Assembly (NCBI GenBank): GCA_003988855.1
Contig: QYAI01000049.1
Location: 1 to 64,000, forward strand
Direction of reading: 5' to 3'
DNA length: 64,000 bases
DNA from: Arachnopeziza araneosa
Lineage: Eukaryota; Ascomycota; Leotiomycetes; Helotiales; Arachnopezizaceae
The notes under the pieces are model-generated. The model worked only from the letters and a program-made list of their open reading frames with translations, was not told the origin of the DNA and did no database searches. Positions 45,725 to 56,439 of this stretch are shown here, piece by piece. Positions within the stretch are counted from its first letter, which is position 1, and each line of letters begins with the position of its first letter. Both the position numbers and the translations under genes were made by a program.

Positions 45725-47324
45725 TTTTGGTGTTGTGGTGGGGTTGTACAAGCTGCTGTCAAGGAAAGTTTCGAGGATGGATTTTCTAGATGCGCAGTTT
45801 TGGAGCTCACCGTACAAAGTTACGGTGCCCTTCTTTTCCACAGCCTGCGCGCCCCTATTTCTCGCTTAGCCAGAAGCAGAACTCGGAATGCATCATTACA
45901 GTAGTGCAACAACAATGTCTTGTCATACCAGAAAGATGCTTCCCGGTTTCCTCTTTGTTTACCTGATGTCACGTGTAAACCTCCAGCTGCTCGCACGCGC
46001 TGAACAGGAAACGCCTGTCGTTTTGGCACTCGAACTAGCTAAGAGATTTAAACTCAAACTCATGGCTTCGGTCTCCTGCATAGCGTCTTTTCGTCTGACC
46101 GGTGCTCCTCGCCGTTGTTCTCTATGGCCAGGTTTCCCTTTCCAACTTCTCTCTCTGAGCTAGGCCCAAGGCATTCCCGGTGTATCTCGTATCTCACAAT
46201 CTTACTTGGCTCCCGTGGACCGTTTCAGGGGCAAATATCCAGCCACTGGAGCCTCCGTGAGCGCGACGTGGCTTCACTGGCCGCCATGTTTCTTGCGTAA
46301 CTTGTCCCGTCCTTGTCAGCCTTGTGCCTCCCCTTGCCAATAGAAGATTCCGTGACTGGACCGATTGTTTATCAGCGCAATCAGGGACGGCCGATTGAAT
46401 CATTCGTGGATCCACCACGCCCAAGCCTTGGATCCGGTGCTGGTTCCTAGTGCGGATCCTGCTACCCGCTCCACCAACGCTATCAAATGGAAGCTGATTT
46501 ATGAAGATGCATCGCGAAATGAGAATCCTGCACTGCTTTGACTCCCCCTTTCCCAGCGCTAGAGGTCAGAAGGTTTTCGGATCAGCAGAGTGGATGGCCC
46601 GGATCCTTCTCTGATCTTGGGTTGGTTGGTTTGTTTCTCTCTCCAGATCACAAGAAAGGGCAGGAAACTATGCTTTAGATTCCCATGGCTGTGGCAGCCG
46701 AGGATGTTCTATCTGGAGTTGTGTCTGTGTTTGGCGTAAATGAGATCAGAAACAAAACATTCAACCACGATACGTAAATGCATATTTAACCGTGCCTTTT
46801 ATTACCCTCAATTTCCTCTGCATTCTTGACTGATAATTGCGAGAGAATTCATTCCATTGGACCAATTCTGCATCTGTACCTTGCGTCAGGTAGCCTATCT
46901 TTTTATAGATGCAATCATACTCTATCGTGTCGTTAGCGCGAGCAGGATAAGGGGGCGTGCCAGAGGAACCAGCAACCAAAACGCCTCCACACTTCTCCCA
47001 CTTGCTTTCTCTCTCTTGAACTTGTAATTCTCACCACACTCGCTGCTTCTTTGTATACCACCTCAATCATCCTACACGTCCTTCTAGTCATTCGTTTGAG
47101 CGTCCAAACAGTCATTCGCTTGCTTTTGCAAAAATCGAAAAAATATTCCTTCCATCCGGGCTTTCATCTCATCCCTTTACGAAATCATAATAAGCAGACG
47201 AAAACTTTATTACCTCTCAGCATAAGCTTATTTCTATAATATATAATCGAGATTCCCAAGAATCTCGACAGCTTCGCGTTCTTCTCGGACGCGATTTAAT
47301 CAGTCATCACTTCAAACCGCAACC
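45725..47324. other. Intergenic region and AUG-free leader upstream of the AreB locus
   Basis: 1.6 kb between the divergent KRR1 and AreB genes. The left half (about 45725-46900) shows no credible gene. From 46912 to 47433 there is not a single ATG on the plus strand, and 46980-47220 is strongly pyrimidine-rich, as in fungal 5' leaders. A perfect hairpin lies at 47247-47268. Together these suggest the leader of the long AreB transcript. Confidence 0.5.
47247..47268 (+). repeat. Perfect 9-bp inverted repeat in the AreB leader
   Basis: Arms tcgagattc (47247-47255) and gaatctcga (47260-47268) flank a 4-nt ccaa loop. In RNA this would be a stable 9-bp hairpin. It begins exactly where the frame of the long AreB form opens (the last in-frame stop, TAA, is at 47244-47246) and lies 56 nt before the proposed ACG start. 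A role in start choice is inference. Confidence 0.6.
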
Positions 47325-49265
47325 ACGGCTTCTACTCTAGCTCCCTACCGGGCAACGCCCATCGAACACCTTCATACTTCCTCGAGAGAGCAGGCCCGAG
47401 ACCTGCTATCCTTCAAGACGGCACATCTTCAAGATGATGGGAGGCAAACTCTGCCGACCATAGAACCGATTTCTCGGCCTTCCTCCACCTCAACACAGAG
47501 CTCAATCTTGCATCACAATACGTCGCTGCCCCAGCTTCCCGGCCTTTCGACACTGGCTTCTCTCGCGTCAGCGTCAAACTCTCCACAATTGAGGTACGTT
47601 CTTAAAGAGAGCACCTTTCCGAGGTGATCATGGGGCGTTATTGCGGAAGTTCGCGATGCTTCGAGCTCGTGTTGATAGAGGGGCAGCTCGAGGCACTCCA
47701 GAAGTCAAACGGCTCTGGGAATATGGTGGAAGTTTTCAAGAAGAATCAATCCAGGAATTGGCAGCGCCAATCCAACAGCTGTAGTTCTGTTTTATTGGAC
47801 CACCAGAGCAGAGAATTAAAAGAAAAGTTGAAGGCTAATTGTTAAAACAGAGCTTTCAGTTTAGGACACAACCCTAATATGGGCTTCTCAACATCATCAC
47901 CATCCGCAACCAGCGTAGGCGGTCAGAGCAACTCGCCGGTACGTCGTCTCTTTTTGTTTGCCCATTTTCGTTGAAAGTTCTCTCTGCCGTTTCAGACTTG
48001 TTACGCCGTAGTAGTAGTAGTAGTACGAGAGAGCCGCAACGACACTGTATGCTGGCGACACCGAACTTGCATGTTTTCGAAACTGCAAAACCGAGTCTTT
48101 CTCGACGACCCTTCCGTTCTGCTGGATTTCCATCCTCTCCCGTCCAGATCTGGAATTCCCTGAATTCCTTTCCTTATCGTTCCTGCCCCTTAACACCGCT
48201 TGCCCAATCCGGCCTTAGCGTTGTTTTGCCAACGTTATCGTTCTTTGCATCTCGATAAAAATCTTCCATCTCCCTTATCGCGGTTCCTTTATCGCACTCG
48301 CAAACTTAACAAGATGGCAACGTTAGCTAACGGAGAGGCGACGACACAGCCCACTTGCCAGAATTGCTCGACATCGACGACCCCTCTTTGGCGACGCGAC
48401 GAGATCGGTTCAGTTCTCTGCAATGCCTGCGGCTTGTTCCTCAAGCTGCACGGTCGGCCTCGGCCCATCTCGTTGAAGACAGATGTGATCAAGAGTCGAA
48501 ACCGCGTCAAGAGCTCAGGCATTGGACAGGGTGCAAAGAAGAAGGTAATCCATTGCCCTGCACCCTTGAAACGCGGACCTCTTGTCAATTAACGCGATCG
48601 TACAGACTATCTTTGATACCAACGGCCTCGACCACCAGCATCCCCATCCCCATCCCCAGTCGCAGACTGGGACCCCGCCCCCAGGGGCCATGGGCCATCG
48701 AAGAACATCTCAAAAGTCTGCCAACGGTCATTCAGAAGGTTCCAATTCTCCAATCTCTCGCACAGGTACACCTTCGATGTACGGTCATCATATGCCAACC
48801 TTCAATGGCCATCCTCTCGAGGACTCTTATAACCACCATTCGCCCTCGCTTCCACCCATGCACTTGCGCCAACCCTCTCCTGGTCGATCAACATCACCAT
48901 TGAATGGCGCACATGGTCTTGAAGTCCCGCAAACGTATGAGCAGCTGGTTGCACAAAACTCGTCTCTCAAGACACGCGTCAGCGAGCTTGAAGTCATCAA
49001 TGAACTCTTTCGAGGTCGTGTGGGACAACTGGAGCAAGACGAGGCCAATGCTAGACGCGGCGAGGAGATGCGCAGAGAAACTAATGATGACTTGCAGCGC
49101 CAACTGGACGAGTCAAGGCGTCGGGAGAATCAGCTGAAGCACCGGTTGGACGACTTAGAGAAGCAGATGGAGGAACTCCGTGACGGCGCCCCACGAGCCA
49201 AGAAGATGAGGGTCTCTGATATGGTTGGAGACAGCGAAGCTTCTACTCCTCAATCCGTCTCATAA
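47325..49265 (+). CDS. areB: AreB GATA factor, proposed long form with non-AUG start
   Basis: Exons upstream of the short form read as clear protein in phase with it: 47325-47593 (LAPYRATPIEHLHTSSREQA ... LPQLPGLSTLASLASASNSP), 47851-47938 (AFSLGHNPNMGFSTSSPSAT), then 48350-48544 (PTCQNCSTSTT) and 48606-49265. The joins keep frame: TTGAG|gtacgt at 47594, acag|A at 47850, CCG|gtacgt at 47939, cacag|CCC at 48349. The first exon has no in-frame ATG; stops close it at 47246. The best start I see is ACG at 47325 in context aaccACGg (A at -3, G at +4), giving 403 residues. An unseen upstream exon with an AUG is the alternative. The length is near what I remember for Neurospora ASD4. Confidence 0.55.
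48174..48294. promoter_or_regulatory. Cluster of five GATA-factor sites before the short AreB start
   Basis: The core CGATAA (or its complement TTATCG) occurs at 48174-48179, 48235-48240, 48253-48258, 48275-48280 and 48289-48294. All five fit the HGATAR consensus and lie 20-140 bp before the short-form ATG, inside the large intron of the long form. They fit auto- or cross-regulation by AreA/AreB-type factors and an internal promoter. Confidence 0.55.
48314..49265 (+). CDS. areB: AreB/NreB-type GATA transcription factor, short form
   Basis: Negative-acting GATA factor of nitrogen regulation (AreB of Aspergillus, NreB of Penicillium, ASD4 of Neurospora; related to yeast Dal80). Exons 48314-48544 and 48606-49265 give 296 residues. 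One GATA finger of form C-x2-C-x17-C-x2-C at residues 15-39 (CQNCSTSTTPLWRRD ... LCNACGLFLKLHGRPRP) is followed by the basic region KSRNRVKSSGIGQGAKKK. A Ser/Pro/His-rich middle and a long C-terminal coiled coil (about residues 190-270) complete the family order. The coiled coil is the mark of this subfamily and lets members dimerise. The first 12 codons also serve as branch point and acceptor of the long-form intron. Confidence 0.9.
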
Positions 49266-50352
49266 GTGCTTGGCCCCCGACTCTTGCATTCATTTCCTAT
49301 ATTCGCTTTAATTCTTGTCGATGATACCACTATAACGAAATTTTTCCTTGATCATGAGCAACCCGTCCGTCTATCTTTGAGGCATCGTTTTCAACGTTGG
49401 ATTCTACTTCCACCAACAGATATTCTCACGACGGATTCACTCTGTATTATCAGGAGCATTACGCTTTTTTCCCCTTTCTCTCAAAAAATGGATGGCGGGC
49501 GTCTGTTATCCTGGAGGACTGCTTTTCGATTAATGTCAGACTAATAAAAATTACACGACCACTCCGCCAATATCCTTGTTCTTCCCTCTCACCATTTTCA
49601 ATCTGATCTCAGGTCGAGTCAAATTGAATTTGATGTGAGGGTTCAATGGGGATTATCGTGGGTTGGATGGATGCTACGCTATGCTACGGTACGGAGTAGA
49701 TATGGGAATGGATGGAGTGCATGGAATAGCGAGCGTCTACTACTGGGAGGGAATGAAAATGCTTTTCTATGCATTGTGCTTGCAATGTTGTTACCCTGGT
49801 TCGGGGTATCACAAACTGTATCGTATTCAGATCAGGCAAGCACTCATAAAAATAAAAAGTCCATGATTCTTTATGATAAACCAGTGTTTTCTTCGAGACC
49901 GACTTGAAGTTCACGTTCATATTTACCTTGCATATGTGGGAGCAATGAAAAATTTGCTTATCTCAAACCCCCCTTCATCCCCACCCCCGGCGTCGAGGTT
50001 TAACCTTATCGTGCAGACTCATATCGGATCCTTCCTGTCCCACAAGTGATTGACCCAATGAGAGAGAGCTACTAACAGATCTATCGGCACTTGAGTGTGT
50101 GTGCTTGGCACATGTCTCAATTGAGGGTGTGAAGATGTGAAAATATCTTAGATTTGGCTTGCATTTGAGTATCTGATTTGTATTCAAATAAGAGCATATA
50201 TCTCTCAATCTAGTGATATTGATACATTCAATCTCAAGTCTGTATTCTGGCCCAGATTCGGCCAAAGACGTACCATCGAGACCTGGTGTATCATCGAAAG
50301 AAGGCGCATTCAATCGATACTAACCCAGATCCACACGGAATCTCTGATATAA
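49266..50352. other. Convergent 3' region
   Basis: 1.09 kb between the AreB stop and the TOK1 stop. It holds both 3' UTRs. The short frames here (for example 49635-49907) lack support. Nothing else was seen. Confidence 0.45.
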
Positions 50353-53040
50353 TTACCCACCACCTACATACCTCAAATCCAGCCCTTCAAATTTACTCGA
50401 GGCAGATTCGTCAGCTGAGGGACCTTTCGGCTCATCGTCGTTAACCTTTGCCTCGGTTTCTTCTCCATAAGTGTTACGAGAGAGCACGGCGGGAGTGTGA
50501 AGTGGAGAGTGGACTGGGGAACGAGGACCAGGATGAGCTGGGTAGATGCCTACATCACTGTGAAACTTCTCTATTCCATGGTGATGCGCTGCTTCAACTG
50601 CGCGTTCTGCTTTGCGTTTACGAGTCTATTATGATTAGTATGTTGAATGCCAGCCAAAGGAGGTGGGGAGACAATACCTCTAGAGCCTGCCTGCGAGTAT
50701 AACGATTTAAACTCTCACACAGCCGATCCAATATCCACTCACTCTCACTCACTTCAGCCAACATAGGGCTATCTTCGCCGATCCAATCCCATTCAATCAA
50801 GCCCTCGTCTTCTTCTTCTTGCTCCACTTCCTCGGGATCAAGTCGACTGAATCGAATAAGCCTGGTAAATCCAGCCCATTCTTCGTAGCTATACTTCTTC
50901 GGGCGGTCTTGGCGCAAATCGTTGGCAACCCGCTTGATTGCCACGGCCAACTTTCTTGCAAGGTCATGTTCAGTAGCTTCAGCCGGTTCTTCCGCCAAAT
51001 CCTCCAACGTGGGCGAAGAACCATCGCCTATATCGTCCCCTTCAGCAGTTTCATTGGCATCTCCATCTTCGTCTGGATTCTGCAAAGGAAATCCATCTCG
51101 AACCCGCTTCTTCTCCTCGCGTTCTTTCGTCTTTTTCTCCAACCAATCTTTGAGCTTTGGATGATCGTTGAGAAAATCTGCCCACACTCCAGCTTTTGGC
51201 ATAACAGTCCAATCCGCAAGTGTAAAAGTCCCCCGATTGATAGCTGAGATGACCGTGTCTCCCATGTCCGACACTAGAATTGTCATGGTCGGGACGGCCA
51301 AAAGAGACCAGACGATGAAGAAAGGCTTGCCGGCATTGGACTTAGGGGCTAAATCTCCGTAACCGATTGTAAGAAGGGAGACGTAACAGAAGTATAAAGC
51401 TTCGAAGTAGGAAAGGGCTTGAATTCGGTGCTCAGCAAAATAGAATACGGCTGCTCCAACACACCAGAGAAGTCCAAACGCGATAAAGGACATACTCAAA
51501 GCATAGTATTGCTTGAATTTGCTGGTGTTACTCTGGATCTGTCGCATGGCATCGAACCGATCCTTCTCTTCTTTAAGCAGGATGAGCTTTTGCCGCCGAT
51601 CATGACGCTTTACGTGTGTGTTCTTTCCTTCTTTCCTCATTTGCATCTTCGCATCACGGCTCAGCGCTACTTTGGGTTTATGCGTTCGGCCAGCCCCCCC
51701 GCGACCACCGCCGGTAGTTTTTCGGTGTTCATGAAAAGTGATGGTTTGGCCATGAATATCGAAATGTCCATATTGTTCCAATGACTTGCGAGCACCAATA
51801 GTACCGGTCGATTGTCTTCGAGCATCAGATAATCTACGAGAATCCTCTTCCTTCTTTGGTGGTAGGCCGAGTCGATCTCGGAGCTCCTTTTCGCTTGTGA
51901 CAGTGCGACCAAAAGTTTTTTCTCGCTCATCAAGTTGATGCCTTCTAATGACTTTATCTTTCGACATGCTAGCTGCAAATTTCCTGATACTATTAATCAT
52001 CAAACCCAGGAATATGATGCCAAAAACCGAAAAGGGAAAGACTAATCCTCGCCCAAGATCATTATTCGCAACAATATCTCCAAATCCAACGGTCAAGACA
52101 GTGACATCACAAAAGTAGAGCGCATCCGCGTAAGAGAAACCGCAAACTCTAGAAAAGACAGCGGCCCCGCCTGCAAGCCAGAGGAAGAACATCATGGTTT
52201 GCAGGATGAGGGTCCTCTGATCATCGTCCAGATCGAAATGCTGTGGATAGTGACCTAAGAAGTAGCCTAGCATATTTATCATCAAAATCATAGATCCGAT
52301 CATATACAATGCTGCTGCAATTATGGCATGCCAAAATCCTTGAGAATATGTCTCTCCAGGTCGTAGAGGAGGGACATATATCTCCATGGCAGCCGTAATG
52401 CCAATGAGCTGAGAAGAACATCAGTCCAAATCCAGCCATCACAACCTTCGAGATTGCAAGACTTACAATTCCCGTAGCAAAATACCAAGAAATAATTGTA
52501 GCCGGCAATGCAACAATATATCTCACTCTCCGAGTAAAGTTCAGGAGTAAGCAAAGGTTGCCGAAGAATCCACATGCCAGAGAAACTGCATTTAGTACGA
52601 TCACCCTTCACCAAAATCTGTCAGCACTTTTCCGGATATTTCAGAATCTGAGCCCTACCAATGTGGATCCTTAATAGCGATGCCAGCGGAGTCGAGCCCT
52701 TCAGGCAATTGTCCATTATTCGGCAGGGTAACTCGCCATGTGCTCACCAGTGCCGCGATACTCAAAACATTTGCCATGGGCCCAATTGTCGCTGCGATGA
52801 GTGGGATTGCGGTGGATGCGAACCACCAGTCTCTGAGATACTGAGTCAGCGAAATGGTGCCAATTCATGCCTCCGCTGAAAGCAAACATACTGTGGCAGA
52901 TCATCCGTCTTGCCTCGAAGCTTCAGTCTTCCCAAGGTATAGACCGTATCTATTCTCTCAAGAGCGTCGTTTGCACTCGGCGAGCCCGACCCGAAGGTCA
53001 ACGACTTCCCATTGTCATTGGTATTCGAGCCGTCCGCCAT
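50353..53040 (-). CDS. tok1: TOK1-type outward-rectifying potassium channel
   Basis: Fungal two-pore, eight-helix K+ channel of the plasma membrane. Exons 52892-53040, 52659-52832, 52467-52605, 50678-52408 and 50353-50625 give 821 residues. The N-terminus MADGSNTNDNGKSLTF is soluble. Splicing creates LPQDWWFASTAIPLIAATIG at the first helix. Filter 1 is TVGFGD (about residue 259), filter 2 TIGYGD (about residue 500). A basic cytosolic loop lies between the pores (about 300-440). The C-terminal tail is long and acidic with EEEDEGLIEWDWIGEDSPML, then a last exon (ETRKRKAERAVEAAHHHGIE) ending DLRYVGGG. Acceptors were chosen on frame and family text. The upstream region carries two G-quadruplex motifs. 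Confidence 0.92.
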
Positions 53041-54159
53041 GGTTGTTATTGATGCTTAATAGACGAAGCATACATCATTACAAGACCTTGGTCTCGTCGG
53101 TGAAGTAGTTGGGCAATGATACGCCGCAATCCAAGGATTTCGTTGTGGCGATGGGGAGGTAATCTCTGCCCTGAACGGATACCCCGGCTTGTAGTTGATC
53201 TCCGTCTTGAATCTCGAAGCCGCAGCGAAGAGACGGTCGAGAGTCGTGAAGACACCGCACCGAGCAGAACGAACGCCCAGGCTGAGAAGTGTGGGGAGAT
53301 AAGAGAAAAGGCAATTCTAGCGCCAGATCTCGGTGGACGCTGGGCAGAAGGGAGGAGGGAGGAGGGAGAAGTGAGAAGCACTGGCCACCCACCACCCACC
53401 ACCCACCACCCCACCAGCTGGGTCATCGACGAGCTTGTCAGCCAACGACACCCAGAGCTTTGGGTGCATGATGATCCCACGCGGGAACGAGAAGGCTTGA
53501 TCCAGATAAGCCTTGTGGTTTTGGCAGAGACAAAGAAATCTGAGACGAACTCTGGTTGGCGACGGGACAATGGGTTGAAAAGGAGAAGAAGAGATGCGCG
53601 AGAGACATGAGCTGCCCGTGTCTCGGAAGAGCGACAGGACAGATAGCATCTTCCCGACATTGCTTTCTCATGACTGTAGCAAAGGGCGGAGATTGGCCGA
53701 CTCCATGTGGTGCATCACAGATAGGCGCAGCTGCGAGCTCAGGGTCTCAGACAAGAACACGCAAGGATTTGGCGATGGGAGGGAAGATTTCACACGCTCA
53801 GCCGTTGCCCTTGTTTTGGCTGTTCGCCCAAATGCTTAGCTAACCAGTTTTGATTGAGCTCTCAATTGTTACGTCCGCTAGACTGCCATGCCGACGCAAG
53901 GCTTTGCGTGTGTGTGAACAAGGTACATATACGCCAGTTTCTCAACCGTACAATCCCCAAACTCCGGTAGTGGTATCGTGCCTACGAGTCTCTACCTGGA
54001 CTCAATTCTATGCCAACCTAACGCCTTGTCTGTCCAGACATGAACCTACTATGCTATTTCAATATCTTCTACACCGTACAAATTGATCGTTGGTCGCCCA
54101 AGCATCATCATCCCTATGCAGCAAGATCATACTATATGTATATAAAGCAGTGTGGAAAT
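53041..54159. other. Upstream region of tok1 and 3' flank of kre6
   Basis: 1.1 kb; both flanking genes are on the minus strand. It should contain the tok1 promoter and leader and, at its left-hand (tok1) end, the G/C-run repeat at 53342-53412. Open frames such as 53116-53610 overlap this low-complexity DNA and are not supported. Confidence 0.45.
53342..53412. repeat. Two opposed G-quadruplex-forming tracts
   Basis: On the plus strand four GGG runs lie at 53342-53344, 53350-53352, 53357-53359 and 53364-53366 with 4-5 nt loops. On the minus strand four G runs (C runs at 53388-53390, 53395-53397, 53402-53404 and 53409-53412) have identical 4-nt TGGT loops. Both fit the G3-N1-7 quadruplex rule. 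They lie about 300-370 bp before the tok1 ATG. Confidence 0.7.
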
Positions 54160-56439
54160 CTAACATCCCGTGAGGGTGTTCTTAGGCCAACCATAGCCCG
54201 TGTCATCCCATGCCTAGATTGAATATTAGAAAAGGCCGCAAGACAAGAAGACTGGACTCACTGTAAGATTGGGGTTTTGATATGCAATTGGATGATCCTT
54301 GATATATTCTGTCGTTGGATAGCCAGGCGGGTCGCAAGTTACGCTCTCGTTACCTGACGGTTGGTAGAGACGAACGTAATCGATGTGCATGATCGTAGGG
54401 AACTTCAGATCTGCAAACAGAATCTCACTCCATGCACCACTTATTCCAAGATTCATAACTATCGACATTGGTTCCTGGGAAACCTCTCTCGCGTTGATGT
54501 TTCCATTCCGTCCAATTGCCCTACCATCCATAATGAAACTCGGGTCTTCGCCAACGAACCACGCAATTTTCCCGTGATTTGTTCCTGGTGTGTATTCAAA
54601 AGCGTACTTTTGATATTCATTTCCATCATACCAGTCATTGTTGAGAAGAGTAGTGGCACTGACAGCTTGCTGAAATGGACCTCCAGTGTAGCCATTCATC
54701 TGAGTGGTGTTATAATTTGGCATTGCCATGAAGTCGGAATTAGGACGCCAGAAGATATCGAACGGTGCGACTTGAAAACTTTGCGTGACCACGCCTATTC
54801 TGTTGTTGGGATCAACGGATGCTTCGAGAATATCAATCTCAGGCGCCCCACGTCCAGTCCCAGGACTGGGATGGTCAGCGCCCTTACAAGAGCAGGATGA
54901 GAGCTTTTGTCCTGGGAGGTAGGAAAGACCACTAGGATCTGATTGATTCGGTGTAATACCATAATCACAGCTATTGTAAGTGTAGGGCCATACTCCTTCT
55001 GTCGTCGCCTTGTAGCCAGGGCGTCCGAGATTCCCCATTGACCATACCCCTGGCCATAAACCAGGAATACCTGAAGGCCCAGCGAGCGAGACAGACACTT
55101 CAAATACTCCACCTTTGAAACACAATTGATTCCAGCTGTTCAACATTCCTGATCTGTATTGGAGATTATGATTCTCGAAACTATCCAGCTTCAATTGTAA
55201 AGTTCCACCATTGGTACTTATTGCATCAGGATCGTACCACTCCATGTCTTGGGTGGCACCATACCACAAATCTGCTCCAGTCCAAAAAGGATCATCGCCT
55301 GGATAGAAAGTTCGATTGTTGTCGTTAAACTCATCGCTAAACACCAACTTCAGCGTCGAGCCATCCAAAGCGCTTATCCTCGTTTTTGCACTGTCTGGTG
55401 TGTCAGGATCAATCAAACCTCTCCGAACGTTGTTCAACAATGGGTAAGTGCGGTTATTAACATGGGCCCATGCGGGACCAGAATCCACACCATTTCCTCC
55501 ACCACCCTTGATTGGCAACAGAATGTGTGTGGAAAAGGTCAAAACGGGAAGGACGATGAAAACACTCAAGAGTCCTAGAACCAAAAATATGCCTCCAATT
55601 GTAGAAACAACGGACCGCCGGTCAAAATAGTCTGATATCCTGGGTTTGTAAGTAATATCGTCGTCATCTTGCGGCGTGTGAAGTTTGTCGTCCTGCTCTA
55701 TTTCATTCGAATAGAGAATGAACCCTTTCTCTCCCCCAAAATATGGATCAAATGCTCCTATACTATCATCTGGATAACCCCACTTCTCGAGATCTGCTTG
55801 GGAATCACTGAAAGGATTCTTAGTCGTGGTTTTCAGCAACGGAGAGCTATCAAGTAGGCCTAGCGTCGATCTTGACCTTGTAGTTGCTCGAATTGTTGAC
55901 AATGAGTCTGACCTGGGATACCGAGAGTAATCACTTCCTAAATCTTTCAAAGCTCTAGGAGTTTCAGGCCGGACGCTTCCCAATCCCAAAGTTGATGCCG
56001 ATTTTTGCCTCAGAAGCATCTGGGGTGCGCTTAGTGTATTGGGCCCTTGTTTTCGTGGTTGTCGCGCTGCCACCTGTACATTTTCTGAACTTTTGCTTGA
56101 AGATACATCTTCCGAACCAGATGAGGCAGTCTCAGCTGGCGAAATATCTGAGATACCGGCAGCATTTTCGGAACTGTTACTTATCGAAGAACGCGCTGAT
56201 GAAGGATTTAAAGGCGATGGAACGGCGGGGGCATACGACGACCGTCGGTTTAAAGGAAGTCCCGTTGGCAAATCTCCAATGGACGGCACATTTAAATTGT
56301 TTGTTTGAATTGACGGATCCGACTTCTCCGTCCGAACACCTGAAGATGAAGAGGGTGATCGTAGATGCGCCCCGCTTACTTCAGCTCTCAACGTTGATTC
56401 TGACCGTCCAGCTTGTTGTATATCTGGTGTTTGCTCCAT
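54160..56439 (-). CDS. kre6: Kre6/Skn1-type beta-1,6-glucan synthesis protein (GH16)
   Basis: Type II membrane glycosidase-like protein of the ER/Golgi needed for cell-wall beta-1,6-glucan. Exons 54262-56439 and 54160-54213 give 743 residues. The cytosolic Ser-rich head spans about residues 1-280, and one membrane segment (STIGGIFLVLGLLSVFIVLP) lies near 285-305. The lumenal GH16/SKN1 domain includes LVFSDEFNDNNRTFYPGDDP, DLWYGATQDMEWYDPDA, the catalytic-type motif EIDILEAS (near residue 532) and several N-x-S/T sites. The last 17 residues (AWDDTGYGWPKNTLTGC) come from a small final exon after a 48-bp gtgagt...ctag intron and match the family C-terminus; the unspliced frame would end wrongly in VSPVFLSCGLF. 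Confidence 0.93.

Noticed and set aside
49635..49907. 90-codon frame downstream of AreB
   Set aside because: It has no family likeness, lies in the AreB 3' flank and contains a repeat-like gctacgctatgctacgg text. No splice or start support.
50326..50353. Extra last intron in tok1
   Set aside because: The only candidate (gtatgtag...atcag) would be 28 nt, too short to splice; the frame closes normally at 50353-50355.
53116..53610. 164-codon plus-strand frame upstream of tok1
   Set aside because: It runs through GGAGGA and CCACCC tracts and has no family likeness. Low complexity explains it.
54226..54258. Kre6 ending in VSPVFLSCGLF
   Set aside because: This is intron read-through. Splicing at ACA|gtgagt restores the family ending GYGWPKN in a small final exon.
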